A stretch of 64,000 nucleotides of DNA, taken from Leifsonia shinshuensis (lineage in GTDB: Bacteria > Actinomycetota > Actinomycetes > Actinomycetales > Microbacteriaceae). The stretch is from the NCBI RefSeq assembly GCF_022606355.1, contig NZ_JAHHZQ010000001.1, positions 496,001 through 560,000 of the forward strand, written 5' to 3'. Below are positions 27,454-36,133 of the stretch, piece by piece (the stretch's first letter is position 1; each line of letters begins with the position of its first letter). The notes beneath the pieces are model-generated. The model was given only the letters and a program-made list of their open reading frames with translations, was not told the origin of the DNA and searched no databases. Position numbers and translations under genes: made by a program.

Positions 27454-29163
27454 GTGAGCTTCACCGCTCCCATCACGCTGCCCGGGCTGACGCTCGACCC
27501 CCAGTGGTACCGCCGCGCGGTGTTCTACGAGGTCATGGTCCGCTCGTTCGTCGACAGCAACGGCGACGGCTCCGGCGACATCGCCGGGCTCACCTCCAAG
27601 CTCGACTATCTGCAGTGGCTCGGCATCGACGCTCTCTGGCTGCCGCCGTTCTTCCAGTCCCCGCTGCGCGACGGCGGCTACGACGTCTCGGACTTCAAGT
27701 CGATCCTGCCCGAGTTCGGGACCATCGACGAGTTCCGCGACCTGGTCACGAAGGCTCACGAGCGCAACATGCGCATCATCATCGACCTGCCGATGAACCA
27801 CACCTCCGACCAGCACGAGTGGTTCCAGCAGTCGCGCAGCGACCCGGAGGGGCCGTACGGCGACTTCTACGTGTGGAACGACACCGACGACAAGTGGCCC
27901 GACATCCGCATCATCTTCGTAGACACCGAGGACTCCAACTGGGCCTTCGACGAGGCGCGCAGGCAGTACTTCTTCCACCGGTTCTTCTCGCACCAGCCCG
28001 ACCTCAACTTCGAGAACCCGGCCGTGCACGACGCGATGTTCGACGTGGTGCGGTTCTGGCTCGACCTCGGCGTCGACGGGTTCCGGCTCGACGCGATCCC
28101 CTACCTCTACGAGTCGGACGAGGGCAACGGCGAAGGCGAGCCGCCCACGCACGAGTTCATCAAGAAGCTGCGGATCATGGTCGACAGGGAGTACCCCGGC
28201 CGCATGATGATCGCAGAGGCCAACCAGTGGCCCCGCGAGGTCGCGGCGTTCTTCGGCACCGAGGACGAGCCGGAGTGTCACATGGCCTTCGACTTCCCGG
28301 TCATGCCGCGCATCTTCTACGCGCTGCGCAGCCAGCAGGCGAGCGAGCTGATCAGAGTGCTGTCCGAGACCACCGACGTGCCCGACGGCTCGGCGTGGGG
28401 CGTGTTCCTGCGCAACCACGACGAGCTGACGCTCGAGATGGTCAGCGAGGAGTACCGCCAGGCGATGTACGGGTGGTACGCCTACGACCCGCGGATGCGC
28501 GCGAACATCGGCATCCGGCGCAGGCTCGCCCCTCTGCTCGACAACTCGCGTGCAGAGCTCGAGCTCGCCCACGCGCTGCTGTTCTCACTCGCGGGCAGCC
28601 CGTTCCTCTATTACGGCGACGAGATCGGGATGGGCGACAACATCTGGCTGCCCGACCGGGACAGCTCGCGCACCCCCATGCAGTGGACCCCCGACCGCAA
28701 TGCCGGATTCTCCACGGCCGACCCGGGCAAACTGTTCCTCCCGATCGTGCAGTCGCTCGTCTACCACTACAACCAGGTCAACGTGGAGGCGCAGCTCGCG
28801 CAGTCCCGTTCGCTGCTGCACTGGATCCGCAACGTCATCCACGTGCGCAAGGCGCACCCGGTGTTCGGACTCGGCGACATGCGTGTGCTCCCGACCGACC
28901 ACGAGTCGGTGCTGGCGTTCGTGCGCAGCTACGAAGGGAGCGGAACACACTTCGGCGACCAGCCGGAGGACGTGCTCTGCGTCTTCTCGTTCGCGCACAA
29001 CCCGGTCTCCGTGAGCCTGGAGGCACCGGAGTTCGCCGGAGGCGTGCTCTACGACCTCTTCGGCGGTGCGGAGTTCCCGACCGTCGCCGAGGACGGCCGT
29101 TTCACGCTGACGCTTGGAACGCAGAGCTTCTACTGGCTGCACATCGAGCCGCGCCGGGCTTAA
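27454..29163 (+). CDS. treS: Trehalose synthase (maltose alpha-D-glucosyltransferase)
   Basis: 569-residue GH13 enzyme that interconverts maltose and trehalose. AVFYEVMVRSFVDSNGDGSGD at the N-terminus is typical of TreS. Catalytic residues are Asp213 (GFRLDAIPYL), Glu255 (MMIAEANQW) and Asp323 (RNHDELTLE). The length suits a stand-alone TreS without a fused maltokinase domain. GTG start with GAAGGAGA close upstream. An upstream LacI-type operator suggests sugar control. The glycogen genes glgA and glgC lie 3-5 kb downstream, but GlgE and maltokinase are not in this window. Confidence 0.93.
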   Translation: MSFTAPITLPGLTLDPQWYRRAVFYEVMVRSFVDSNGDGSGDIAGLTSKLDYLQWLGIDALWLPPFFQSPLRDGGYDVSDFKSILPEFGTIDEFRDLVTKAHERNMRIIIDLPMNHTSDQHEWFQQSRSDPEGPYGDFYVWNDTDDKWPDIRIIFVDTEDSNWAFDEARRQYFFHRFFSHQPDLNFENPAVHDAMFDVVRFWLDLGVDGFRLDAIPYLYESDEGNGEGEPPTHEFIKKLRIMVDREYPGRMMIAEANQWPREVAAFFGTEDEPECHMAFDFPVMPRIFYALRSQQASELIRVLSETTDVPDGSAWGVFLRNHDELTLEMVSEEYRQAMYGWYAYDPRMRANIGIRRRLAPLLDNSRAELELAHALLFSLAGSPFLYYGDEIGMGDNIWLPDRDSSRTPMQWTPDRNAGFSTADPGKLFLPIVQSLVYHYNQVNVEAQLAQSRSLLHWIRNVIHVRKAHPVFGLGDMRVLPTDHESVLAFVRSYEGSGTHFGDQPEDVLCVFSFAHNPVSVSLEAPEFAGGVLYDLFGGAEFPTVAEDGRFTLTLGTQSFYWLHIEPRRA

Positions 29164-29188
29164 TCCCGGCGGTGACGGCGGTCGTTCC

Positions 29189-29194
29189 TACGCT
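29189..29194 (+). promoter_or_regulatory. -10 box of the exonuclease gene (leaderless)
   Basis: TACGCT six bases before the ATG at 29201; no ribosome-binding site precedes that ATG. Confidence 0.45.
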
Positions 29195-29200
29195 GGCTGC

Positions 29201-29887
29201 ATGAGCACCTGGCATCACGAACTCGGCGTCTTCGATCTCGAGACCACGGGCGTGGATGTCGAATCGGCGCGGATCGTGACGGCCCATGTCGGCCTGCTCG
29301 GGGCGAACGGTGAGGTGAAGCACGGTCGCTACTGGCTCCTCGACCCCGGTGTCGAGATCCCTGCGGAGGCGACAGGCGTGCACGGCATCACCACCGAACT
29401 CGCACGCGAGAAGGGGATGGACGCCGGAGCGGGTGTTGCGGCGATCGTCGACCAGCTGCGCCGCCTGTTCGACCGCGGCATCCCGGTCGTGGCGTACAAC
29501 GCCCCGTACGACTTCACGCTGCTCGACCGCGAGGCACGCCGCCACGGGATCGAACCGCTCGACTCCCCCGGCCCCATCATCGATCCGCTGGTCATCGATC
29601 GGGCGGTGGACCGGTACCGCCCGGGCAAACGCACGCTGACCGTCACGGCCACCCACTACGGCGTCGAGCTCGACGCCGCCCACGACGCCGCCGCCGACGC
29701 GATCGCCGCCGGTCGTCTCGCCCAGGCGCTCGCCCGGCAGCACGGCGAAGTCCTCGCCATCGCGGCCGCAGAGCTGCACACGAAGCAGATCGACTGGTGC
29801 CGGGAGCAGGCCGCCGACTTCCAGGAGTACATGCGCCGAGCCCGCGACCCGGAGTTCACCGCGTCCGGGCTGTGGCCGATCCGCTGA
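29201..29887 (+). CDS. DnaQ-like 3'-5' exonuclease
   Basis: 228-residue DEDDh exonuclease. ExoI motif FDLETTG (Asp12, Glu14), ExoII VAYNAPYDFTLL, and the ExoIII His/Asp in LDAAHDAAADAIAAGRLA are all visible. It is the single-domain type related to the epsilon proofreading subunit of DNA polymerase III, but chromosomal proofreading in actinobacteria is often supplied elsewhere, so a repair or RNA-processing role is equally possible. It follows treS by 37 bases but seems to have its own leaderless promoter. C-terminal 50 residues are Gln/Glu-rich without a known domain. Confidence 0.82.
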   Translation: MSTWHHELGVFDLETTGVDVESARIVTAHVGLLGANGEVKHGRYWLLDPGVEIPAEATGVHGITTELAREKGMDAGAGVAAIVDQLRRLFDRGIPVVAYNAPYDFTLLDREARRHGIEPLDSPGPIIDPLVIDRAVDRYRPGKRTLTVTATHYGVELDAAHDAAADAIAAGRLAQALARQHGEVLAIAAAELHTKQIDWCREQAADFQEYMRRARDPEFTASGLWPIR

Positions 29888-29941
29888 GTCACGTGGCTGG
29901 AGCGCAGAGGCTGGGGCCTTCCTGCGCGTCTCCTGGGCCGC

Positions 29942-29947
29942 TACTCT
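29942..29947 (+). promoter_or_regulatory. -10 box of the DUF4190 gene (leaderless)
   Basis: TACTCT seven bases before the ATG at 29955. Confidence 0.45.
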
Positions 29948-29954
29948 CAGTGCC

Positions 29955-30281
29955 ATGAGCGATCCGAATCTGAACCCGCAGCCGCTGCCTCCGCAGCAGC
30001 CGCAGCAACCCCAATACGGCGCCTACCAGCAGCCGCAGCCGGCCGGTTACAACACGATGTCGATCGTCGCGTTCATCCTGGCGTTCTTCGTGAGCATCGT
30101 CGGCATCATCCTGGGCTTCGTCGCCCTCTCCCAGATCAAGCGCACCGGTGAGCAGGGCCGCGGCCTCGCTCTCGCCGCTGTCATCATCGGCTTCGTGGAG
30201 GTCGCCATCGGCATCCTCGTCACCATCTTCGTGCTGATCGCGATCGGCATCGCGGCGTCGCAGGGGCACACGACCTACTGA
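29955..30281 (+). CDS. Small DUF4190-type membrane protein
   Basis: 108 residues. The first 35 are Pro/Gln-rich (repeated PQ and QPQ units) and presumably cytoplasmic; two membrane helices follow (TMSIVAFILAFFVSIVGIIL and LALAAVIIGFVEVAIGILV), joined by a loop with SQIKRTGEQGRG, the DUF4190 signature. The function of the family is unknown; members are common in actinobacterial envelopes. No Shine-Dalgarno; probably leaderless. It ends facing rpmE2 with a repeat and a terminator between them. Confidence 0.8.
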   Translation: MSDPNLNPQPLPPQQPQQPQYGAYQQPQPAGYNTMSIVAFILAFFVSIVGIILGFVALSQIKRTGEQGRGLALAAVIIGFVEVAIGILVTIFVLIAIGIAASQGHTTY

Positions 30282-30283
30282 GC

Positions 30284-30348
30284 GCCGGATTCGTCACGAA
30301 TCGCGAGATTCGTGGCACGAAAGCGGCGATTCGTGACGAATCTCCGGC
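30284..30348. repeat. Nested TTCGT palindromes after the DUF4190 gene
   Basis: The arms 30284-30304 and 30326-30348 are complementary except for a two-base insertion. Each arm contains TTCGT(C/G)ACGAA, itself a dyad, and the loop contains a third dyad, TTCGTGGCACGAA (30309-30321). It starts three bases after a stop codon and stands just before a separate terminator. Confidence 0.65.
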
Positions 30349-30357
30349 CGCCCAACA

Positions 30358-30404
30358 CGAAAGACCCCGCGCGGCGTCCTGAGGACGCGGCGCGGGGTCT
30401 TTCG
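30358..30404. terminator. Bidirectional terminator between the DUF4190 gene and rpmE2
   Basis: CGAAAGACCCCGCGC (30358-30372) pairs with GCGCGGGGTCTTTCG (30390-30404), with an inner GCGTCC/GGACGC hairpin. Both outer arms carry A/T-runs, so it can terminate in either direction. Confidence 0.85.
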
Positions 30405-30411
30405 TTGCGGC

Positions 30412-30663
30412 CTACTTGCCGAAGTTCTTGTAGCGCGTGTTGAACTTCTCGACGCGGCCGGCCGAGTCGAGGATGCGCTGCTTGCCCGTGTAGAACGGGT
30501 GCGACTCGGACGAGATCTCGACGTCGATGACGGGGTACGTGTTGCCGTCCTCCCACTCGATCGTCTTCTCGCTGGTCACGGTGGAGCGGGTCAGGAACGT
30601 CGCACCCGAGGCCAGGTCGCGGAAAACCACGGGGGCGTAGTCGGGGTGGATGCCAGTCTTCAT
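30412..30663 (-). CDS. rpmE2: 50S ribosomal protein L31, type B
   Basis: 83-residue bL31 of the large subunit. [20 protein letters not shown], the conserved [12 protein letters not shown] block and [10 protein letters not shown] identify it. It has no CxxC zinc ribbon, so it is the zinc-independent B type, which in many bacteria is expressed when zinc is scarce and replaces the zinc-binding copy. AAGGAAG five bases before the ATG at 30663 sets the start. I saw no clear Zur box. A long upstream space (about 120 bp) includes a hairpin that may sit in the leader. Confidence 0.95.
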   Translation of the reverse strand: MKTGIHPDYAPVVFRDLASGATFLTRSTVTSEKTIEWEDGNTYPVIDVEISSESHPFYTGKQRILDSAGRVEKFNTRYKNFGK

Positions 30664-30704
30664 GAGGACTTCCTTGTTGCGTAGTGTTCGGTCGGTCGTG
30701 TCTG

Positions 30705-30790
30705 CGCGCGAAAGCGCGTCGACGGGAAGCTTTTCGGTTCTCACCTGCCGCAGAGCGGACACGATGAAGGAGAACCAGCTATCGAGTTTA
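30705..30790 (-). promoter_or_regulatory. Leader and -10 box of rpmE2
   Basis: TAAACT (30785-30790, minus strand) is a candidate -10 and would give a leader of about 115 nt. The leader contains a five-pair hairpin with a TTTC loop on the transcript (30705-30718). Leaders of ribosomal protein genes often carry autoregulatory elements, but no known one is recognisable. Confidence 0.35.
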
Positions 30791-30799
30791 GCAGATGTG

Positions 30800-31600
<801 letters not shown>

Positions 31601-31607
31601 GCCGTCT

Positions 31608-31613
31608 AGCCTA
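31608..31613 (-). promoter_or_regulatory. -10 box of the ABC ATPase gene (leaderless)
   Basis: TAGGCT on the minus strand, seven bases before the ATG at 31600, in the 19-bp space after glgA. Confidence 0.45.
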
Positions 31614-31619
31614 GCGGCG

Positions 31620-32807
31620 TCAGGAGGAGGTCAACGACCGGTAGACGGCCCTGGTCTGCTCGGCGATCGCCGTCCAGCTGAACTCGGTCTCCGCCCGGTC
31701 GCGGCCGGCAGCGCCCATGAGCGCCGCCCGCTCGGGGTCGCTCACGACCTCCGTCAGCGCCGCCGCCAGGTCGCGGACGAACGCCTCGGGATCCGTCGGC
31801 GTCCCCGTGCCGTCCTGCAACTGCTCGATCGGCACCAGACGCCCGGTGACGCCGTCGACGATGACCTCGGGGATGCCTCCCGTCGCCGTGCCGACGACAG
31901 GCAGTCCGCACGCCATGGCCTCCAGGTTCACGATCCCGAGCGGCTCGTAGATCGACGGGCAGACGAACACGGTGGCGGCGGTCAGGGCGGCGCGCAGCTC
32001 GTCGTTGGGCAGCAGCCGGTCGATCCACACCACGCCGTGGCGCTCCGCCTTCAGCCCGTCGACCAGGCCGGTGACCTCCGCGAGGATCTCCGGCGTGTCC
32101 GGGGCGCCGGCGCAGAGGATTACCTGTACCTCCGGCGGCAGCAAACGCGCCGCCCGCAGCAGGTAGGGCAGGCCCTTCTGCCGGGTGATCCGGCCGACGA
32201 AGATGACGGAGGGCCGGTCGGGATCGATGCCGAGCGCGCGAGCCAGGTCGCCGTCGTGCAGGGGCTTCCAGCGCTCGAGGTCGATGCCGTTGTAGACCAC
32301 GGTGACCTTCTGCGGGTCGAGCGACGGGTAGGAGGCGAGGATGTCGCGCCGCATCCCGTCGGAGACGGCGATCACGGTGTCCGCCGCCTCGAAGGCGGTC
32401 TTCTCGATCCAGCTGGAGACGCGGTACCCGCCGCCGAGCTGCTCGGCCTTCCACGGCCGCAGCGGCTCCAGGCTGTGCGCGGTGACCACGTGCGGGACGC
32501 CGTGCAGGAGCTTCGCGAGATGGCCTCCGGCGTTGGCGTACCAGGTGTGCGAGTGCACGACGTCGGCGCCGCCGCAGTCCTGCGCCATCTGGAGGTCGAC
32601 ACCGAGCGTGGTGATCGACCCGTTGGCCGCGGCGAGCTCGGCGGGCACCCGGTAGGCGAAGGTGTCGACCTCGTCGCGCGGCTCGCCGAAGCAGCGTACG
32701 CGCACTTCAGTATCCGTTCTGAGGGCCCGGACCAGCTCGGTCACGTGCACCCCGGCACCGCCGTAGATGTCCGGCGGGTACTCCTTGGTCAGAAGATCAA
32801 CGCGCAT
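31620..32807 (-). CDS. glgA: Glycogen synthase, actinobacterial GlgA/GlgM type
   Basis: 395-residue GT4 enzyme. MRVDLLTKEYPPDIYGGAGVHV, the basic active-site segment VIFVGRITRQKGLPYLLRAA and the donor-binding SIYEPLGIVNLEAMACGLPVV are characteristic of the corynebacterial-type glycogen synthase family. Members use ADP-glucose either to extend alpha-1,4-glucan or, as in mycobacterial GlgM, to form maltose 1-phosphate; the sequence alone does not decide. It is transcribed divergently from glgC, which makes its ADP-glucose substrate, across a 47-bp space. No Shine-Dalgarno; TAGCGT seven bases upstream suggests a leaderless mRNA. Confidence 0.9.
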   Translation of the reverse strand: MRVDLLTKEYPPDIYGGAGVHVTELVRALRTDTEVRVRCFGEPRDEVDTFAYRVPAELAAANGSITTLGVDLQMAQDCGGADVVHSHTWYANAGGHLAKLLHGVPHVVTAHSLEPLRPWKAEQLGGGYRVSSWIEKTAFEAADTVIAVSDGMRRDILASYPSLDPQKVTVVYNGIDLERWKPLHDGDLARALGIDPDRPSVIFVGRITRQKGLPYLLRAARLLPPEVQVILCAGAPDTPEILAEVTGLVDGLKAERHGVVWIDRLLPNDELRAALTAATVFVCPSIYEPLGIVNLEAMACGLPVVGTATGGIPEVIVDGVTGRLVPIEQLQDGTGTPTDPEAFVRDLAAALTEVVSDPERAALMGAAGRDRAETEFSWTAIAEQTRAVYRSLTSS

Positions 32808-32814
32808 GTCGAGA

Positions 32815-32847
32815 ACGCTAGTACAGCCCTCCGGTTGCCTCTACTGT
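32815..32847. promoter_or_regulatory. Divergent leaderless promoters of glgA and glgC
   Basis: TAGCGT on the minus strand (32815-32820) lies seven bases before the glgA ATG, and TACTGT on the plus strand (32842-32847) seven bases before the glgC ATG. The whole space between the start codons is 47 bp, so the two promoters overlap. Confidence 0.5.
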
Positions 32848-32854
32848 GGTGCCT

Positions 32855-34099
32855 ATGGCAGCAGGCAAGAAGATCTTCGGCATCGTCCTCGCGGGTGGGG
32901 AGGGCAAGCGGCTGATGCCGTTGACCGCCGACCGCGCCAAGCCGGCGGTGCCGTTCGGCGGACAGTACCGCCTCATCGACTTCGCCCTGTCGAACCTGAT
33001 CAACTCGCAGCTGCGCCAGATCGTCGTCCTCACCCAGTACAAGTCGCACAGCCTCGACCGCCACGTCTCGCAGACCTGGCGCCTCGACGGGATGCTCAAC
33101 TCGTACATCGCTTCGGTGCCGGCCCAGCAGCGGCTCGGCAAGCGCTGGTTCAGCGGCTCGGCCGACGCGATCCTCCAGAGCCTCAACCTGCTGCGCGACG
33201 AGCGGCCGGACATCGTCGTCGTGGTCGGCGCCGACCACGTCTACCGGATGGACTTCGGTCAGATGCTGCAGGCGCACATCGATTCGGGCGCCGCGGCGAC
33301 CGTCGCGGCGATCCGCCAGCCGATCTCGCTGGCCGACCAGTTCGGCGTCATCGAAGTGGACGGGCACGACACGTCGCGCATCGCGGCCTTCCGCGAGAAG
33401 CCGAACGATCCGGTCGGGCTGCCCGACTCCCCCGGCGAGGTGCTGGCCTCGATGGGCAACTACGTCTTCGACGCCGACGCCCTCATCGACGCGGTGGTGC
33501 GCGACGGCGACCGGCCCGACTCCAACCATGACATGGGCGGCGACATCATCCCCGACTTCGTGTCGCGGGGGGAGGCCGGCGTCTACGATTTCAACAACAA
33601 CGACGTGCCCGGGTCGACCGACCGCGACCGCTACTACTGGCGCGACGTCGGGACGATCGACTCGTTCTTCGAGGCCCACACCGACCTGATCTCCGCCCTC
33701 CCCGTCTTCAACCTCTACAACCGGGAGTGGCCGATCTTCAGCCAGGTGCTCAACTCGCCCCCGGCGAAGATCGTGCGCGACGGCCGCGGGGCGCTCGGCA
33801 CGACGATCGACTCGATCGTGTCGCTCGGCTCCGTGATCTCGGGCGCCCACCTGGAGCGCAGCGTGCTCGGCCCGTGGGCCACCGTGGACTCCGGCGCCAA
33901 GGTGGTGGACTCCGTAGTGTTCGAGCGAGCCGTCATCGAGCCGAACGCGTTCGTCGGCCGGGCGATCCTCGACAAGGACGTGGTGGTGGCCGAGGGCGCC
34001 CGCATCGGCGTCGACCCCGACCGCGACCGCGCGCGGGGATTCACGGTCACCGAGTCCGGCATCACGGTCGTCGGCAAGGGTGTGCACGTCGTCCCATGA
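32855..34099 (+). CDS. glgC: Glucose-1-phosphate adenylyltransferase
   Basis: 414-residue ADP-glucose pyrophosphorylase, the committed step of glycogen synthesis. The nucleotidyltransferase motif [27 protein letters not shown] opens the catalytic domain, GADHVYRMD holds the metal-binding Asp, FREKP and the C-terminal beta-helix domain (hexapeptide-like repeats near [17 protein letters not shown]) follow. The ATG at 32855 is chosen because TACTGT sits seven bases before it and the protein then opens in the family's usual way. Its stop overlaps serB by four bases (ATGA), an unusual partner. Confidence 0.95.
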   Translation: MAAGKKIFGIVLAGGEGKRLMPLTADRAKPAVPFGGQYRLIDFALSNLINSQLRQIVVLTQYKSHSLDRHVSQTWRLDGMLNSYIASVPAQQRLGKRWFSGSADAILQSLNLLRDERPDIVVVVGADHVYRMDFGQMLQAHIDSGAAATVAAIRQPISLADQFGVIEVDGHDTSRIAAFREKPNDPVGLPDSPGEVLASMGNYVFDADALIDAVVRDGDRPDSNHDMGGDIIPDFVSRGEAGVYDFNNNDVPGSTDRDRYYWRDVGTIDSFFEAHTDLISALPVFNLYNREWPIFSQVLNSPPAKIVRDGRGALGTTIDSIVSLGSVISGAHLERSVLGPWATVDSGAKVVDSVVFERAVIEPNAFVGRAILDKDVVVAEGARIGVDPDRDRARGFTVTESGITVVGKGVHVVP

Positions 34100-34779
34100 G
34101 CACCGGCTACCCTCACGACGGCTCCCGTCCCTCCGAGCGGGCCGCCCGGTTCCTCGTCGTCCTCGACGCGGACTCCACCCTCATCCATGACGAGGTCATC
34201 GAGCTTCTGGCCGAGGAGGCCGGCTCGCGCACCGAAGTCGCCGACATCACCGAACGCGCCATGCGCGGCGAGCTTGACTTCGAGGAGAGCCTCCGCGAGC
34301 GTGTGCGAACCCTCGCCGGGCTGCCGGTGGAGGTCTTCGAGCGCGTGGGCGAGCGCATCCGCGTGACCGACGGCGTGCCGGAGCTGATCGCGGGCGTCCA
34401 AGCCGCCGGAGGCGAGGTGGGCGTGGTCTCCGGGGGCTTCCACGAGCTCCTCGACCCGCTCGGCGAACGGCTCGGCCTCGACCACTGGCGCGCCAACCGG
34501 CTGGCCGTGAGCGACGGCGTGCTGACCGGCGAGGTCGACGGCCCGGTCGTCGATGCCGCCGCGAAAGCCCAGGCGCTGCTGTTCTGGGCCGCCGAATGCG
34601 GCGTTCACCTGCGGCAGACGATCGCGATCGGCGACGGCGCCAACGACCTCCGCATGATGGCGGAGGCCGGCCTGGCGGTGGCGTTCAACGCCAAGCCGCG
34701 CGTGCGCGCCGAGGCCGACCTGGTGATCGACCGGCAGGACCTCGCCCAGGTCCTCCCGCTACTCGGCCTCCGTGGCTGA
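34096..34779 (+). CDS. serB: Phosphoserine phosphatase
   Basis: 227-residue HAD-family enzyme for the last step of serine synthesis. The nucleophile motif is DADST (Asp24, Asp26), motif II is VVSGGFHEL, a Lys sits in AAAKAQAL, and motif III is [11 protein letters not shown]. The cap segment [18 protein letters not shown] is typical of SerB. It lacks the N-terminal ACT domains of some actinobacterial SerB2 proteins. The start overlaps glgC by four bases, so the two are translationally coupled. Confidence 0.9.
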   Translation: MSTGYPHDGSRPSERAARFLVVLDADSTLIHDEVIELLAEEAGSRTEVADITERAMRGELDFEESLRERVRTLAGLPVEVFERVGERIRVTDGVPELIAGVQAAGGEVGVVSGGFHELLDPLGERLGLDHWRANRLAVSDGVLTGEVDGPVVDAAAKAQALLFWAAECGVHLRQTIAIGDGANDLRMMAEAGLAVAFNAKPRVRAEADLVIDRQDLAQVLPLLGLRG

Positions 34780-34810
34780 CCGCCCTGAACGCGCTGACCC
34801 CCTCGACGCG

Positions 34811-35521
34811 TCAGTGACCCATGCCGAGGCCGCCGTCGACCGGGATGACCGCGCCGGAGACATAGCCCGCGTCGTCCCCCGCGACCCACGTGACGACGCG
34901 AGCGACCTCGTTCGGCGACGCGAAGCGGCCGGCCGGGATGTTCTTCTTGTACTCGGCCTGCTGGGCCTCGGGCAGCGCGGCCGTCATGTCGGTCTCGATG
35001 AACCCGGGAGCGACCACGTTGGCGGTGATGCCGCGTGCGCCGAGTTCGCGCGTGATCGAGCGCGCCATGCCGACGAGGCCGGACTTGCTGGCCGCGTAGT
35101 TCACCTGACCCGCGGAGCCGTACAGGCCGACGACGCTCGAGATGAGCACGATGCGACCCCAGCGGGCCTTCAGCATGCCCTTGGACGCGCGCTTCACCAC
35201 GCGGAACGCACCGCCGAGGTTCGTCTCGACGACCGAGTCGAACTCCTCGTCGCTCATCCGCATGAGCAGGGTGTCCTTGGTGATACCCGCGTTGGCCACG
35301 ACCACCTCGACCGGACCGAGCTCGGCCTCCACCTGGCTGAATGCCGCATCGACCGACGCGGCGTCGGTGACGTCCGCCCGCACGGTGAGCGCGCCGGCCG
35401 GGCCCTCGCCGGAACGGGCCGTGACGGCCACGCGGTGCCCCTGCGCCAGGAACTCCTCGGCGATGGCGTAGCCGATGCCGCGGTTGCCTCCGGTGACGAG
35501 AACGGTGCGTGGCGTGGTCAT
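34811..35521 (-). CDS. fabG: 3-oxoacyl-ACP reductase
   Basis: 236-residue short-chain dehydrogenase. The NADP-binding TGGNRGIG (10-17), NAG motif, Asn101, Ser129, Tyr142 and Lys146 form the full catalytic set. The sequence RMSDEEFDSVVETNLGGAF and APGFIETDMTAALP resemble mycobacterial FabG1 (MabA), so reduction of 3-oxoacyl-ACP in fatty acid elongation is the likely role; InhA-type enoyl reductase is not adjacent. AAGGA precedes the ATG. It is divergent from the DUF3099 gene. Confidence 0.88.
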   Translation of the reverse strand: MTTPRTVLVTGGNRGIGYAIAEEFLAQGHRVAVTARSGEGPAGALTVRADVTDAASVDAAFSQVEAELGPVEVVVANAGITKDTLLMRMSDEEFDSVVETNLGGAFRVVKRASKGMLKARWGRIVLISSVVGLYGSAGQVNYAASKSGLVGMARSITRELGARGITANVVAPGFIETDMTAALPEAQQAEYKKNIPAGRFASPNEVARVVTWVAGDDAGYVSGAVIPVDGGLGMGH

Positions 35522-35597
35522 GGAGGCGGTCCTTTCGACGAATCGGCCCCGTGCGGGCCGGGTACCAGTTTATGGACGTACGCTTGAGGCAACGCAC

Positions 35598-35903
35598 ATG
35601 AAGCAGCCACGCCCGTCCATCACGAATCTTCCGCTCTCGCCGGACGAAGAGCGCAAGCGCCGGATGATCAAATACTCCGTCGCCATGGGGGTTCGCATCG
35701 TCTGCGTCATCGCTGCGCTCTTCATCGGCTGGCCGTGGGCCGCGATCCCCCTGGTCGGCGCCATCTTCCTGCCGTACTTCGCGGTCGTCGTCGCCAACGT
35801 CGGCGCCGAGCCGCGTCAAGGAGAAGCACAGCGTCCGGGCAATATCCTTCCCCTGACGCCTCCTCCGTCCGGAGAGCACGGCGACCGACAGGAGGACGAG
35901 TGA
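35598..35903 (+). CDS. DUF3099 membrane protein
   Basis: 101 residues, with a cytoplasmic N-terminus (LPLSPDEERKRRMIKYSVAMG), two membrane helices (IVCVIAALFIGWPWAAIPLV and the following AIFLPYFAVVVANVG) and a polar tail. The pattern matches DUF3099, a family restricted mostly to actinobacteria and of unknown function. GAGG nine bases upstream fits the ATG at 35598. Its stop overlaps the next small gene (GTGA), and that gene overlaps SURF1, so the three form one operon. Confidence 0.82.
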   Translation: MKQPRPSITNLPLSPDEERKRRMIKYSVAMGVRIVCVIAALFIGWPWAAIPLVGAIFLPYFAVVVANVGAEPRQGEAQRPGNILPLTPPPSGEHGDRQEDE

Positions 35904-36133
35904 TCGCACTGGGCGAACCGGCACCGCTCACGTGCTCGCGTGCCGGCTGCCGCGAAACCGCGTCGTGGCGCATCGAGTGGCGCAACCCGCGCATCCACTC
36001 GGCCGACCGCGTGAAGGTGTGGCTGGCGTGCGCCGAGCATGTGGACTTCCTGCGCGAGTTCCTCGCCGCCCGCGAGTTCCCGGTGGCCGTCGTCGGCCTG
36101 GCGGACGACGAGGGCGAACGGACCAGCGCGTGA
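35900..36133 (+). CDS. Small Cys-rich protein upstream of SURF1
   Basis: 77-residue protein with LTCSRAGCRETASWRIEW and, 30 residues later, LACAEHVDFLREFL: two cysteines four apart followed by a Cys-x-x-His. The arrangement could bind one zinc ion. I do not recognise a named family; comparable small proteins occur beside SURF1 in related genomes. GTG start with GGAGG four bases upstream, overlapping DUF3099 by four bases and SURF1 by four bases. Operon position suggests a link with cytochrome oxidase assembly; that is inference. Confidence 0.75.
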   Translation: MIALGEPAPLTCSRAGCRETASWRIEWRNPRIHSADRVKVWLACAEHVDFLREFLAAREFPVAVVGLADDEGERTSA

